A DNA stretch of 64,000 nucleotides from Henckelia pumila (Eukaryota > Streptophyta > Magnoliopsida > Lamiales > Gesneriaceae): the NCBI RefSeq assembly GCF_033568475.1, contig NC_133123.1, positions 156,069,753-156,133,752 of the forward strand, written 5' to 3'. A program made the position numbers and the translations under genes. Every line of letters begins with the position of its first letter. The first letter of the stretch is position 1. This document shows, piece by piece, positions 13,801 through 27,021 of this stretch. The notes under the pieces are model-generated. The model saw nothing but the letters and a program-made list of their open reading frames with translations. It had not been told where the DNA came from and ran no database searches.

Positions 13801-16221
13801 TCCCGATTAATTCTCTACAGGGATATTTGGGAAAATGGACCTAGTCAACCTTTTTTTTAAAATGACCTCCCCGAGTGTATTTGAAATACACTACAGGACT
13901 CTAAAAAAAAAAATACTACAGGAGATTATTAAAAAAATGGTACCGAGGTTAGATAACAAAGTACCCCTTATCTACAGAAGCTTCAGATGAGAAAAAAGAA
14001 AAAAAAAAAAAAAGTGACAGCAATGCGAAAAAACAGTGCATGTACGCAGAAAGCATGGTGTGACATTCATTCATTTTATTTTCTGAAAAGCATGATGCGA
14101 CACCGTGACATAGAAAAACGTATGTACTTGTTTACATCAAAGTGACTGTATGAGACAAACAAGAAGGTGCATACCAGTATTTAAAATGTAAAGATCATCA
14201 TAATAAATTTGATTGTTCTCAGATTTCCCGCATCCACCAAATATAAAGAGTCTTTTGCCAATAAGTGCTGCACTGTGACCTTCTCTTGCTTCTGGTCCAT
14301 CACCTCTTACACTTGGAGTAATCCATGAGTTTGTGGCTAGCATGTACAAATATATGCAAACAAATAGCTAAAGTGCATAATGGTCGGGCCAAATTTTGGA
14401 TATAATTGTAAGGTTCCCCACTTAGAATAAAATTAAGCACGAGAGGAAAAACAAAAAGAAAATAAAAGAAGCATCACGTATCTCTAAAATCCTAGATTCA
14501 ACAGTGGCTATCAACAAAACAAAAAGGCTCATTGGATGCTGTGACATTTTTCCTCCTCACAACACCAAATTGCCCCCAGAAATCAGCTGGAAAAATTAAT
14601 AAAGTATGTCAAACTTTAAGAACCTACTAGGTATCGCTATCTAATGGAGATTATCCACGGATAAAACTTAGACAGAATTCCATGTCTCTATTCTTCTAGC
14701 AACAACAAAACTAATTACAGCTTTCAGTCAAGTAATAATTTCCCCATCCAACATTATTCTACCGAGTAAAAGGGCAATTAAATGAAATCTTGTGGCAAGT
14801 ACAACCATCATTATATCATATGGAAAAAACTGCAAGCAATATAAGCAAACTCACATGTGTCCAATATATGCAGATCATTAAGCGGTCTTCTCCCATCTGT
14901 ACCGCCAAACACAAACAGGTTATCTCCAACTGTGGTACAGCTATGGCTGTCCCTCGGGGTAGGTGGCATACCCTTCATCATGAGCTCACTCCATATCATA
15001 TTGACTGCCCATAAAATATACCAACATTAAAAAGTTGAACATTTTTGGAAAACAATATGCACCTACACTCTCACACCGATGAGCACATGTATATTATACA
15101 AAAATATGTTGTTAGTATGTTATGGTGGTGTTGACCTGTTGTTACGACTGCTGGGTTACTACAACAATGTAGATGTCGCTGAGAAACTTTGACGTAGGTT
15201 AATTGTTTCGGGTGAGTATTCTTTAAATTCAGATTTCATGCAGATATTACTCTTGTTATGGATATTATGTTGCATGAATTGACTTATGCACATACTATTG
15301 GTTTTGTGCTCACCACATTATGAACTGTATCTGTGGGAACAGGAGACAGTGGTAGTCATGGAATAGTCCAGGGGGGCTGAAAAAGACTAGCTTGAGTTTG
15401 GAAGTATCAAAATATGAGTTGTGACTTAATCTTGGAAAGCTTACATGTATTATAATTTATATTTTGATCAGCATATATGTATGGGTCAATAAATATGTTC
15501 TGATGATCACAGTTCCTTAATTCTGATGCATGCTGATTGATGAATGTACATATATTTAGGGGAGATTTTCATTGATATCCTATTTTGTTGGGGTCCAGTC
15601 TACGGGAGAGTATGTCAAAAAATTTCAAGTATTAAATCATAATTGCATGTAAAATGGGTATGAATTAAAGAATGATAAGACTAAAGACAACAGCCACCAC
15701 ACAACAAATTCCACACCTTAAAAGTTCAACAATTTACAGCCACGCACACACAAAGAGTGCCCCTCCCTCGCCTTAGGCTTTGTGAGTAGTCTCTATAGAC
15801 TTTACCATGCAAATAACTATGACTCAAAAATTCGTTGAAAACTCAAGAAATACGCAAGCAGTAAAATATAACCCAAAACTGTGAACACAAAGGCCACGGC
15901 CCTAAAAAGGGAAAAAAACAAAAACAAAAACAAAAGATAACAGCGAAGAGAGTACACACCAGTGTCGAATACATGAACGCTGTTGGTCTGGCATTGATCT
16001 CTGCCATAGCCACCGAACACATAAAGAAGCTTCCCTTCTCTAATGGCGTTACATGTGTGACCCCACCTCACCCCAGGCCCCCCAATCCCACCTCGAGGAT
16101 GCGCCTTCACGTTGTCCCATCTCATGAACATCCCACGATTATCCATGCTTTCCACTGATCCAAGCGGCCCTGATTTTGAAAATCGAACCGGCGTAATGGG
16201 ATTTTTGGGAGAAAATCGCAA
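10833..16221 (-). CDS. kelch-repeat (galactose oxidase-like beta-propeller) protein
   Basis: Ten exons on the minus strand, from the start: 16221-15960, 15004-14855, 14336-14175, 13493-13341, 13220-13068, 12504-12340, 12259-12071, 11790-11604, 11500-11308, 10976-10833. They total 585 codons plus stop. Residues ~30-350 hold about six kelch blades, each with the GG pair and a conserved end such as DLHILDT (for example LYVFGGYG, LFVFGGTDG, LFIFGGCG, IIVIGGED, LIVFGGF, LVFIGGC). A basic segment (~350-410) and an unassigned C-terminal domain follow, with an acidic tail ending DQDPPIN. Kelch propellers mediate protein binding; no catalytic residues are claimed. It resembles Arabidopsis At1g18610/At1g74150 from memory; function unknown. 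The ATG at 16221 gives a longer N-terminus than the internal MFMRW start, so the start is uncertain. The exon 9 donor (GTCGTT) is weak; without it the frame would stop at 11251. Intron 1 (15005-15959) is the longest and holds unidentified sequence. Confidence 0.88.
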
Positions 16222-17138
16222 TGCCCAGTTAATATTCCAGAAAAAAAGATTCCTACAACGGATCGTTCACTGGAAAAATGCGAGAAACCGTTTGAATTTG
16301 CTTTCTTGGGAAGTGGGTTTAAGGAGTTGGGCATTAATTTTGGTGTTTAAGGGCCCAAACAAACATTTATTGTGGAATTGAGTAAAGCAAACTTTGGCTT
16401 CAAAAGGTTCTCTGATAAACCAGTGTTTGCAGGCTATGAGTTTTTCATTATATTTTTTATTTTTATTTTTTTGAGCAAAATTTCATTTGTGTATTTGGAT
16501 AGTTTTAAGTTTGTTAAAAATTTAAAATATAATAGTGTGAATTGATAATATAAATTTTTATTGTAAAATTTGTAAAGAATACTTAAAATTTATGAGTGAG
16601 TTATGTAAATATATTTTGAAAATTTATTTTTAAAAAAAAAAAACTCAAATCCTATGAAATCTTGCAAAATCCGACAAATTCATGAGAATTTCATTAGTAA
16701 AATGAAATCTATTAAATCTCATCTAATACCATGGAAATCCTGGATTATAATTATTATTATACAGTTTTTTTTCCTAATAAATTGATTTATATTTAAATAG
16801 AAGTAATATTATAGTTGTAAAAATAATTGACATACCATCATTTGAATTAATTATATTTAAATGAGAGTTATACGATAACTTTAAAATTGAAATAAAAAAC
16901 AAAGGAAAATACAAAGTGTAAATATAATCATATAAAGGTAATTTTATATATATAAAAAAAAATTGGTGTATTCTTTTGTCTATTAAAGAAAATTTTTTAT
17001 ATGTAGAATACATGCTACATATAAAAGAATACACCAATTGGCCTATACTCAAATTAGGAAGTTTTGTTTACTTACAACAAAAATCATAAGGTAATGTACA
17101 TACTAGAAATTATTGCATGTTTACTAAATGTTCGAGTG
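16222..17138. other. intergenic gap between kelch 5' end and receptor kinase 3' end
   Basis: The right neighbour ends and the kelch gene begins here, both on the minus strand, so this gap should hold the kelch promoter and 5' UTR. The first ~150 bases are of ordinary composition and the rest is extremely AT-rich. No clear TATA box can be singled out because of the AT content. Confidence 0.5.
16961..17039. repeat. 79-bp hairpin-forming palindrome
   Basis: Perfect 17-bp arms (AATTGGTGTATTCTTTT at 16961-16977 and its reverse complement at 17023-17039) enclose a second perfect inner pair, TATATGTAG (16998-17006) and CTACATATA (17015-17023). It is likely a MITE remnant just downstream of the receptor kinase stop codon, where it could also act as a 3' UTR hairpin. 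Confidence 0.6.
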
Positions 17139-20100
17139 CTAAAATTTTGAAGTGATGGGGTGACTATGTTCTTGGATCCTCTGTGTCTCTGAGGGAAGTG
17201 AAAATGCACCCTTTTGGCTGCAAGAAATCTTGAAAAGCATTGCTAAAACTTCCTTCATATTAGGCCTAGAATGGGGGCTCTCAGCAGTACACCAAATACC
17301 AATCCGAAGCAGTTCACTCATATGTTCTGCTCCTTCTGCTAAGCCTGATACCAATAACGCCACCGGTGTAGTCGTCCTGTTGTACCCGTGTCTCCCGTCC
17401 CCGACAACCCGTTTAGCCCATTCGACTAGACATTCTTCACCGCCATCAACAGCCCTTCTACTAGTTGCTAGCTCCATCACTAGCACGCCGTAGCTATAAA
17501 CATCACCCTTTGTTGTTGCTTTCCATGTCTGCCCATATTCTGGAGCGACGTATCCTACGGTTCCTGCCACCATCGTGCTGACATGGCTTCCTCCAGCGTC
17601 GACGACCCGTGCTAGGCCGAAATCCGTGACTCGGGCCTTTCCATTCTTGTCGAGGAGTACATTACTGGCTTTGACATCTCTGTGGACTATACTAGGGAAG
17701 CATTCATGGTGCAGAAAGACCAAAGCTCGTGCTACGTCTATTGCTATCTCTATACGCCTTCTCCAGTTTAGACTTACTCGGTTGGTGATGAGGTCCTCTA
17801 AGCTTCCCCCTTCCATGTACTCATAAACAAGTAGTTTTTCTGATCCATCTAGGCACCATCCATATAGAGGAACAAGGTTCGGATGAGGCCAACCAAATGC
17901 ATTTCCAGTGAGGACTTCCATTTCGGTTCTGAACTCTCTTTCCCCTTCACTGCCTTCTGTTTGAAGTTTCTTGATGGCTACTTTCCTGCCGTCTGGTAGA
18001 ACTCCTCGATAAACTGTTCCAGATCCTCCACGACCGATGATTCTGTCGTCTGAAAAGCTTCCGGTGGCCTTTAAGATGTCGGAATGAGTGAAGGCTGTTT
18101 TATCTAGGCGAATGACTTTTATTGTGTTTGACAACCATGGTGAAGATGTACCAGAGCTCGATGCCAATTCGAACTGCTGTCCTTTGGAATCCTCTAACAG
18201 ATATCCAGATTCATGAACAGGGCTTTTTACGACGAGGTAAACTATGAGAGTCATGAGCCCACAGACCAAGAATGCTAGTATTAAAGCAAAAAGAACTACA
18301 CCTAGGCCTTTAGGCTTCTTAGCTGATGTACCCTTTATTCCAGATGAATTAGCTGTAGCATTGTCCATGAAGGATGGAAGGTGTAAAAGGGGATCGCCAA
18401 CGAACGACCATTTGTCGAGTGTTGATAACTGACCGGTCTGTGGGATCACACCAGATAAATAAGGATTGTAGGAAACATTGAATTTACTTAAATCATCCAA
18501 GTTATTCAAGCTATTGGGAAATGCACCAGAAAAGTTGTTATATGACAGATCCAGATTCTGCAAGCATTTGAGATTGCCAATCTGCCAAGGAATTTGGCCG
18601 GAAAAATCGTTCCGTGTAACATTGAGGACAACCAGTGGCAGCTCTGCAATCACTGAAGGCAGTGTACCATTGAATTGATTGAATCCCAAATGCAACATAC
18701 TGATATTCAACATGTTGCCAATTTCTAGAGGCACCTCACCAGATAACCAATTCCCACTAAGTTGAACATAGCCGGATATCAGAGTAGTTCGAACGTTAGA
18801 CCCCGGTAAACAAACTGAAAACAGACCATATCCTTTAAGAATCTTGGCCCATAAGATTTTACAGTTCTGTCTTGTTAAAAGTCTGTACACAAAGCTAAAT
18901 GGAGGGTAATCTGCCGGTATCCATCTCCTCATTGCCAAGCATTCCCCAGAACCAGGAATCTGGTTATTTTTCCTGTTTAACAGAAATGTAGCCGTAGAGT
19001 TCATGCCAATTCTTGTCAACTGAGGTGGTATTGGTCCTGAAAGCTGGTTATTTGCAAGATTCAGCCACAACAAGCTGCTGCAGTTCCCGATTTCCGGTGG
19101 GATTTCGCCTGTCAGAGAATTGTTAGCAAGCATCAGCCACAGAAGTGAGGTTAAATTCCCTAAACTTGGGGGAATCCAACCTTGTAACATGTTGAAAGAA
19201 AGATCAAGTGCTTGAAGGCCAGAAAGATTTCCGTACTCGCTAGGTATGCTTCCTGTGAACTGATTGTAGGCAAGAATCAAGAACTTTAAGCCTGCCATTT
19301 GGGATATTTCAACCGGTAACGGACCAGAGAGGTCGTTGTAACTCAAATCCAACCGAGAAAGATTCGATAGCCCAAGAACACCAGAAGTATCTATCCCTCC
19401 TGTGTACGAATTATTATGCAACAGAAGAAATTTCACCTGCGTGAGCCTTCCAAAAATCGTCTGTATATCACCTCCAAAATTGTTCCTGCTCAGATCAAGA
19501 AACCTCAAGTTTCTGAGGTCTAGTAAAGTTTCTGGAATATCTCTTGAAAAGTTGTTGTTTCCCAAGTAAAGTTCTTGAACATTAGGCAGTGATCCTATCT
19601 CCTTAGGAATAAACCCTGTAAATCTATTACCCCACAAACTCAGAACCTCTAGGCCTCTGCAAAGAGATATTTCTGCTGGAAACTCTCCGAATAACTGATT
19701 ATCCGACAAATCCAGCAAACGCAAGCTGCAACTCGAAGTGAAAACCGATGCAGGAATCGTGCCAGAGAACTTGTTCTGAGATATCGAAAGTTCCTCAATC
19801 CTATCAAGTCCAAACCATATATCTCCTTGCAAAGAATTTGCACTCAGATCAAGGTACTTCAACTTACTGCATGTTTCAAATATGCCACCTACCTCACCAG
19901 TGAAATTGTTATTGGAAATATTTGCAACCACCAAATTACCACAATTTTTGGGTATACTCAGTCCTATATCAACTTCAAATCTGTTAAGGGACAGATCAAG
20001 AACTTCCAAATTTCCAAGAGCAGTGAAGTTGAGTGCACCATGTAGAATGTTGTGTGACAAATTCAAGAATCTGAGGTTCAAGCACTGGCCTAAATCTTCC

Positions 20101-20786
20101 GGTATCGTCCCATCTATCGTGTTCATGGACAAGTCGAGATAGGCCAACTCTGTTAAGCCGGAGAAGTTTTGGAAGAGATTACCCGATATATTACAGTCAG
20201 AAAGATCGATTTTCGTCACACGATCGGTCGTTTCATCGCAAGAAACTCGAGGCCAGTTGCAAGGAGACAAGTCTCGAGGATCCCACTGTGGGTATATTCT
20301 TTGATTCACAAGGACAGGATTTTCTTTCTCAAGATATGCTCTAAGCTCTAGCAGTACTTCCCTATCAGTTTGTAGTGAGTCTCCAATGGCAAGCTTTGCT
20401 GCAAATGAAACAATATCCCAATAAACAAAATGATAAATAATATATACATCATATGTAAATGTATAGATGTATTATACAATGCAAGTCAACTCAACATGAT
20501 CATCCTCGAAAAACCCAACTCAAATAAACAATAAATTCTGCAGAATCCTTTAAAATTGGCCAAAACCAAACAGAAAGAACACTTTAGGAAACATGTGAAC
20601 GAGCAAGAAAACTTACTACACCATAACTTATAATTTTGTCAAAGATGGAAAATTTCATTGCACTCCGAACTTTTTCGCCCCCCCATCGAATTCCCAGTCC
20701 CTTCGGTTAAATATACCTGTGATGATGATCAAGAAACAGAGCAAAGCAGCACGAAACAAGCACTGATCAGTGTCCTCTTCAGGCAT
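17139..20786 (-). CDS. NILR1: LRR receptor-like serine/threonine kinase, NILR1 ortholog
   Basis: Two exons: 20786-20717 (signal peptide) and 20398-17139, giving 1109 residues. The start MPEEDTDQ was chosen because it aligns with the start of Arabidopsis At1g74360; an in-frame ATG further upstream is also possible. Order: signal peptide (~1-26, core AALLCFLIIITG), LRR cap, about 20 LRRs, an island region with GSGECLAMRRWIPADYPPF between late LRRs, more LRRs, a transmembrane helix (~716-743, VVLFALILAFLVCGLMTLIV), and the kinase (~800-1080). Kinase motifs seen are GRGGSGTV, VAIKKL, HRDVKASN, TDFGLAR and VAPEY, so it is an intact RD-type kinase. Family knowledge: NILR1 is a plasma-membrane immune receptor for nematode signals (ascaroside ascr#18) and works with BAK1-type co-receptors. 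Overall similarity including the island supports orthology; ligand specificity in this species is inference. Confidence 0.92.
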
Positions 20787-22193
20787 GATCATTGGAACAT
20801 AAAACCTCATTAATCCTGCCTTCCCCGTGCTATTCGATTTTCGGGTTCTTTCAGACAAGTCGGTTGGATTTCATTTCATGTGGGACAAAAATCAAAGAAC
20901 GAAAGAAACACATGAAAAAAGTTCCATACGAAAAAAAAAAAAATTTAAGTGTAAGTTGAATAACAAAGAGCCTGCAGAAGGACAAATCCAAAAATTGAAA
21001 CAGATGCACGTACGCCCAAAAAATATATATATTAGTCTATTCAAAGCACTCTTTGAATAACAAAATTTGATTTCAAAGATTATGTTTTTTTTTTATTTGA
21101 ATAGTTTGGATTTGGATCAGTGCTTATTGTTTTCTTGTTTTTTTTTTTCCTTCGTTTTGATGAATTGTTTAAATTGTGAAAAGGAAAGGTTTCTAGTTTT
21201 AAATGAAGCCGCCCAATTTGACGTGTGATTTTGTATATTCAAGAACGGAAACTTTCTTCGATTTTCTTGATCATTGACCGAAGAAACTTAACGGGGAAAC
21301 AAGCTTATATGAATATAATCAGTGGTAAAATACTAAAAGTAGTACACTCAGCTCTTTTTTCAACTCTTGAAGGGAACGAATTTACATTACAATTTACGTG
21401 AAATGGAGATTGGTGGTCTAGATTAGATTGAAATATTTTGAATTATGTTTCAAGTTAGAATTTTCTATGTACAATGTTCGATATATTCCGGAAAAAATCG
21501 TATTTTTTGTCTTGTTTTTATGATTTTTGGTCTTCATAGTTATGTGACAATATGTTTGTGGTTTTTTTTTTCTATCAATTTTTAATATTTTTTTGACATG
21601 ACACTGACTTGATGTTGATGTGACACTCACATGTACGGTGTTATATCAACATTTTTAATAAAAAATTGAATTAAATTGTTAAAACATGAAAGATACGGGA
21701 TTAAAATCGAAATTGTACGGAGCTAAAAACTCACACGAACAAAAGTCATTTGTTAAATATCTATGTTATCAAATCATGAATACATACACGTACCTTTGTT
21801 CTATCTGATTTCACATGGAAAATTTCAATTTTTCCGGTATGCGGCTCATATTAAAGTCGAACTTAGAAACATACCATGATTTTCCTAGGAAGAATTCATT
21901 AAAAAAAATAAAAAAAGGGAAAGTTCATTAGATATATACACACATGACACATGGACCGCAAACACAATTCACACATCTTTTTCATGTATATAAATTAAAA
22001 ATGCTTAAATTTTGTGTAAATCGCAACCCAAAAGAAACGTTAATGAGAATACTCCAAGAAAAAAAAAATCTTTGGGACCAAAATACATATTTTAGTAGGC
22101 TGACTGAGGAAGAAAAGGTTCGTAGAAATAAACAACAAATTTTTCGTGGCCAGTGATGTGAACAAATTTGTATTCATTGGAGGAGATTGGTCA
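20787..22193. other. upstream region of the receptor kinase gene
   Basis: Presumed promoter and 5' UTR of the minus-strand receptor kinase, then AT-rich intergenic DNA. A stretch near 21590-21650 (GACATGACACTGACTTG...GATGTGACAC) resembles a phrase at about 35700-35800, suggesting fragments of one dispersed repeat. No gene is supported. Confidence 0.45.
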
Positions 22194-22780
22194 AAGGAAA
22201 GCGTGTTGCTATTTCTACCAAATAAATATAAACTACTAAAAAAAAGATTTTATTATAGTGCTTGAAAGAATATTCATTTATTTTAATTATATACGAATAC
22301 CATATTTGTTTTATATCATATTATTGATTGAGCTACTTATATAATATATATATATATATATATAATGATGATGGTTTTGTAAAACCAGGGCCCGAACTAT
22401 CAGGGTAGTGAAGTGGGCCTGACGTGGTGACCGGGCTAATGGAGGTAATATATGAGTTGTCCTTTCTTAATCAAGATGATCTGCACACCAAGGAAGGGAA
22501 TAAAAAGCACGTTAGTGGGGCGCCGGAGGGGTTTCCGGCGGGGCCACTTCGATGCTTAAGTTAGACTTAAAAATAGAGTGGACTTTTTAGAGAAATGAAT
22601 ATAGTGCTTTGGAAGTATATATATATATATTATATAAGTAGCTCAATCAATAATATGATATAAAACAAACATGGTATTCGTATATAATTAAAATAAATGA
22701 ATATTCTTTCAAGCACTATAATAAAATCTTTTTTTTAGTAGTCTATATTTATTTGGTAGAAATAGCAACACGCTTTCCTT
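22194..22780. mobile_element. fold-back element with ~165-bp near-identical inverted arms
   Basis: Left arm 22194 to ~22360 and right arm ~22618 to 22780 are reverse complements with only about two mismatches apart from AT-repeat length. They enclose a ~250-bp core that is much richer in G+C, with a small hairpin CGCCGGA (22521-22527) / TCCGGCG (22534-22540). No convincing target-site duplication was found. It could be a MITE/fold-back transposon or an inverted duplication flanking an inserted core. No coding capacity. Confidence 0.7.
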
Positions 22781-22785
22781 ATATA

Positions 22786-22845
<60 letters not shown>

Positions 22846-23095
22846 ATATTAATTATACCAAATGTTTATTTTATTTTTACTATAGAACAAAACATAACCA
22901 TATAAAAACTCAATTTTTAAGAGAAAAAAACGTGATTATATTTTGCAAAAATTATAAATCGATTCTGGTTTCTGGGTTTTGCCTTTATTTTAATTTTGAC
23001 TAAAAAGATGAAACTTTTTGGACCTCATTTTGTTTCGTTTGTCCCCAACAAAGTGGGTCTACTGGTGAGTTTGAGCGGTCATACATCCTATTTGT

Positions 23096-23128
<33 letters not shown>

Positions 23129-24627
23129 AATAATTTATTTTCTAAAAAAATTAGTAACTTGCAATGTGCTTTTATATCTTTTTCGGGAGTTTTGAGGTAA
23201 TTTGTTTGAGAATTGTTTGCATACTTTGGGAACATAGAAAATGTGTTTGGTTTTATTTAGAGAAATTAAATCTTTGATATAGATGTAGTTCATTAAGGGT
23301 CAGTTTGAATACATGAGTATTTTACTTTAAAAATGTTTTTTTCAAGTTTGCTTTTAAAAATATTTTTTTAAAGTAAAAGTAATAATAATTTTGTGTTTGG
23401 ATAAATAGATTGAAAGCATTTTTTTAAAGTTGAGTTAAAAAAAAATTTGAAAAGCTATAAATATGAGCTTTTAAAAAAAACACTTATTTTGGTTTAATTA
23501 AGTGCTTTAAAAAGCACTGCAAATCTATCCAAATACATTTGAAACAATAAAATCATTTTTTAAAAATAAAAAAAAAAACATTTCTCTTTTGATTTCTTAA
23601 TCCAAACGCATTCTGAATCGTTTCAAGAAAAATAAATAAATTTTGAGTTAAAATATGAAATAATAATTAAATATTTTTAAAAGGTTATGAGAAATTAATG
23701 AGGATATTAGAAAATGTGTAAAGGAGGTTAAAAAAAAAATGGAAAAACACTTTTTTTTAATGTTTATGTGGGTGTGCGAAGGTATCAAAACGGACGACAA
23801 GATGGGTCGATCCGTAACCTATCAAAACCCACCAATTCCCTCCCGTCATTTGGGTATGTTTATTTGGTGGGGTGGATCGGTCTAACGATAATTAATTATA
23901 TTTGATAGGGTGGAACGGTGGTTTATCATTCAGATATATTGGAAAATCAAAAGGGACAATCTAATGACATAATCCATTTTGATAGCTCTAATACATGTGT
24001 ATGTGCGATTATTATTTTGATGACTTGGTAAGAAGATTAGTAGCTAGATTTTCTTTGAAATTAATTGTGGTGAGAAAAAACGGTGACATTTATTCTTCCC
24101 CGAAATAATGAATTACATTAATTACTTATTGACTTCTCCATTTCGGTCTAGTTATCGATTATTAATTAATTGATCATATAAATATGTATTAAAATCATTA
24201 GTCATTCCAAACATTAATAATTTGTAGAATTCGTGTGCATATGAATAATTAATTTTATAATGAAAAGTTAGGTTACATAGATTTTATCATTGAGAGAGAG
24301 TATATTTATCATTTCCAAATAAAAACACTTCAAATAAATTTTTCTTATCTTAAGAAATCATTATATCATTTTTTGTACATAGAATTCGAAATATATTTAA
24401 TTATTTGTTTCACTAAATTATTTTAAAAATATTCTCATTCAAGTACTTAAATTAAATTAAATTTTATAAATAAAAAACAAAAATGTGAGTCGAACATTTT
24501 ATTATAATAATAAGTTTAAAATTGGAGAATAGTTTGTTTATACCCAGACAAATAGTTTTTCATGAATTAAATAATCCATTTAAAAATCAAGTAGAATCCT
24601 TTAACCTTGACATTTACAATTTAATCA
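22781..24627. other. AT-rich intergenic DNA with (AT)n runs
   Basis: Long AT microsatellite directly after the fold-back element (about 22786-22842) and another at 23097-23130. The 23290-23600 part is rich in oligo-A/T and has symmetrical AAAGCACT-like phrases, as in decayed MITEs. No gene supported. Confidence 0.45.
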
Positions 24628-25254
24628 TCTATATATATATATAATAACTGAGTTTTTGCCAAAAATAGTAAAATCCCGCCAAAAAAATTAGCTAAAAAAG
24701 GAAAACAAACAAAACTTATTTCTATTTGTGTTCTATATGCAACGAGATTTTTCATTCTTTTCATACATTATATATTATAAATATATATATATATATACAA
24801 ATATATAATTTATGAAGATAACTCATATAATTTACGAAAATTACATATTTTATAACGCTTTGTTTTGCTAAAAAATTTCACTTTTAAATGTAGATAAATA
24901 AATACTACAAATATAATAATAAAAAATTATAATTTTAAATTTTCTTAATTACTCTACACAAATTCAATAATTTTAGGAATACTTACATATTAAATAAATG
25001 CTTTAATATATATAGTTCGTAATAATTAATATATTTATTTAACAATACAATAAAATTAGAATATTTAATAATTATTATATATAAAATGTACCATAAATGA
25101 AAAAATCACTTAGTTTCTTTTTAACATTTAAAAAGTCTTTAATTTCGGAGGTTGATTTTTCTTTATTAAAATACAAAGATTATATTTAAAAATATGAAAG
25201 TTTGAACATAAATAGAAATTGAACATTATTAACAGAAAATTTTTTAGTTTCCAA

Positions 25255-25890
25255 TAATTGTCATTTTTTTGAAGGTGAAAATTTTAAAAAAATATATTAA
25301 AACGATTTTCCATAATCATAGCATATATAGAGCTACAAATTTTTAATTTGCTATAATAGAATACAAGATAATCTACCTACATAATATTAAAGATTTCGAA
25401 CAAAAATTAAAAGAAAAAAAATTACAAAAAAAATATATATGCAATAGAAATAGATATACGAAAATTTATAGATTTATATAAATATAATATATTTTTCTAT
25501 AATATAAATAGATTTATTTATATAATTTCCATAATAAAAAAAAAGAATAAAATAAGTGATGATATTTCAACCGGTCAATAAAATGATAAAATAAAAAAAT
25601 AATAACAAAAGTAAAATTATTTCCAATTTTGATTAGATCTCAATTATTATTGTATAAATAAACAAATATTAAACATCTAAATTGTGAAGAGTTTAACTTA
25701 TTTAGATTTTTATGTAGAATTACCAATAAGTATACATAATCACAGTTCAATACATTTTTAGTTTGCAATATTTACCATATTTATAAAGGTTAAAATTTTA
25801 AAAGAAGATATTCAAAAAAAATTCATAATCATTGCATATATAAAGCTATAAATATTCAATTTGCTATGATAAAATAAAAGATAATCTATA
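25255..25890. repeat. diverged ~140-bp direct repeat pair inside the Helitron candidate
   Basis: The stretch at about 25255-25385 recurs in diverged form at about 25760-25890. Both carry CATAATCAT.GCATATATA, TTTGCTAT.ATA and AAGATAATCTA in the same order. The second copy leads directly into the second Helitron-like 5' end (~25923), which fits two related elements lying head to tail. Confidence 0.5.
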
Positions 25891-26538
25891 GATATAATAT
25901 CTATATCTATATTATATCTATATCTATAATATATATATATAAGCAGAGTTTTTGCCATTTTTGGCAAAATCCCGCCAAAACTGTGTTTCTAAAAAAAGAA
26001 ACTTTTTCCCAAAACAAAATATAAATTATGTTTTAATAAAATTGATACTTATACATAATATATTCAAACGTGTACATATATAGAAACTTTTGCCTAAAAA
26101 TTAAATTGTCTAGGCCAAAAACGATAATAAAATTAATTTTATTAAAATTAAACTTATTAATTATATTCATGAAAAGTATATAAATATATATACATACATA
26201 TAATAAAATCGTAGATTTCTATAATTTTTTAATTATTATTATAAAACGATAATAAAAATAATTTTATAAAAAATTAAAATTATTAATTTTAATCATGACG
26301 TATATTAAATTAAATTGACAAAATTCAAAATACAAATCCCGCTTTAGATTAAAATTTAAAATCAAATACTTAATAATTGAAATTGACGAAATTCGATTAT
26401 TAAATTTGAAAAAACGTTGACACAAACATTATGTAAAAACACTTGCACAATCCCAGGAAATTTGTATTACTTCCATTATTTTAGCTTTTCAAAATAATTA
26501 AAAATCTACCTTTAAGATTAAAAATTATAATGCGTGTG

Positions 26539-26971
26539 ATATGTTTTGTATAATCACAAGATTTCAGTATTCCTAAAACACAATCACTTATTTTAAACAC
26601 AAGATTATACATTCTAAAAATTAACAAACAAAATATTTAATAATTTGACTTACAAAATTCGAATGATTAAAAGTGATTTAAAAATAATCATGTTTGTTGT
26701 TAAATATAATCAATTAATCAATTGATTTAATATTCTCATGATATAACTTTACGTGCATAAATCCAACTTTTAACATTCTAAAAATGTAAATATATATCCG
26801 AAAAATCCGATCAATGTTATATATATATGTATTTTATCATATATTTATGTGTGTATATATATAATATAATATAACAAAAATATTAGATAAAGGATTTACA
26901 TTTTACCAAATTTAGGTATTTTTCCATATTTGTAACAATGTACGTATGTATGTATGTATGTACGTGTGTCG

Positions 26972-27021
<50 letters not shown>

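Noticed and set aside
15060-15720. Possible LTR fragment in kelch intron 1
   Set aside because: Composition differs from the neighbours, but no terminal repeat, primer site, polypurine tract or coding domain can be seen.
25900-25975. Second Helitron 5' end as an independent element
   Set aside because: No matching separate 3' end was found, so it is noted under the single Helitron candidate only.
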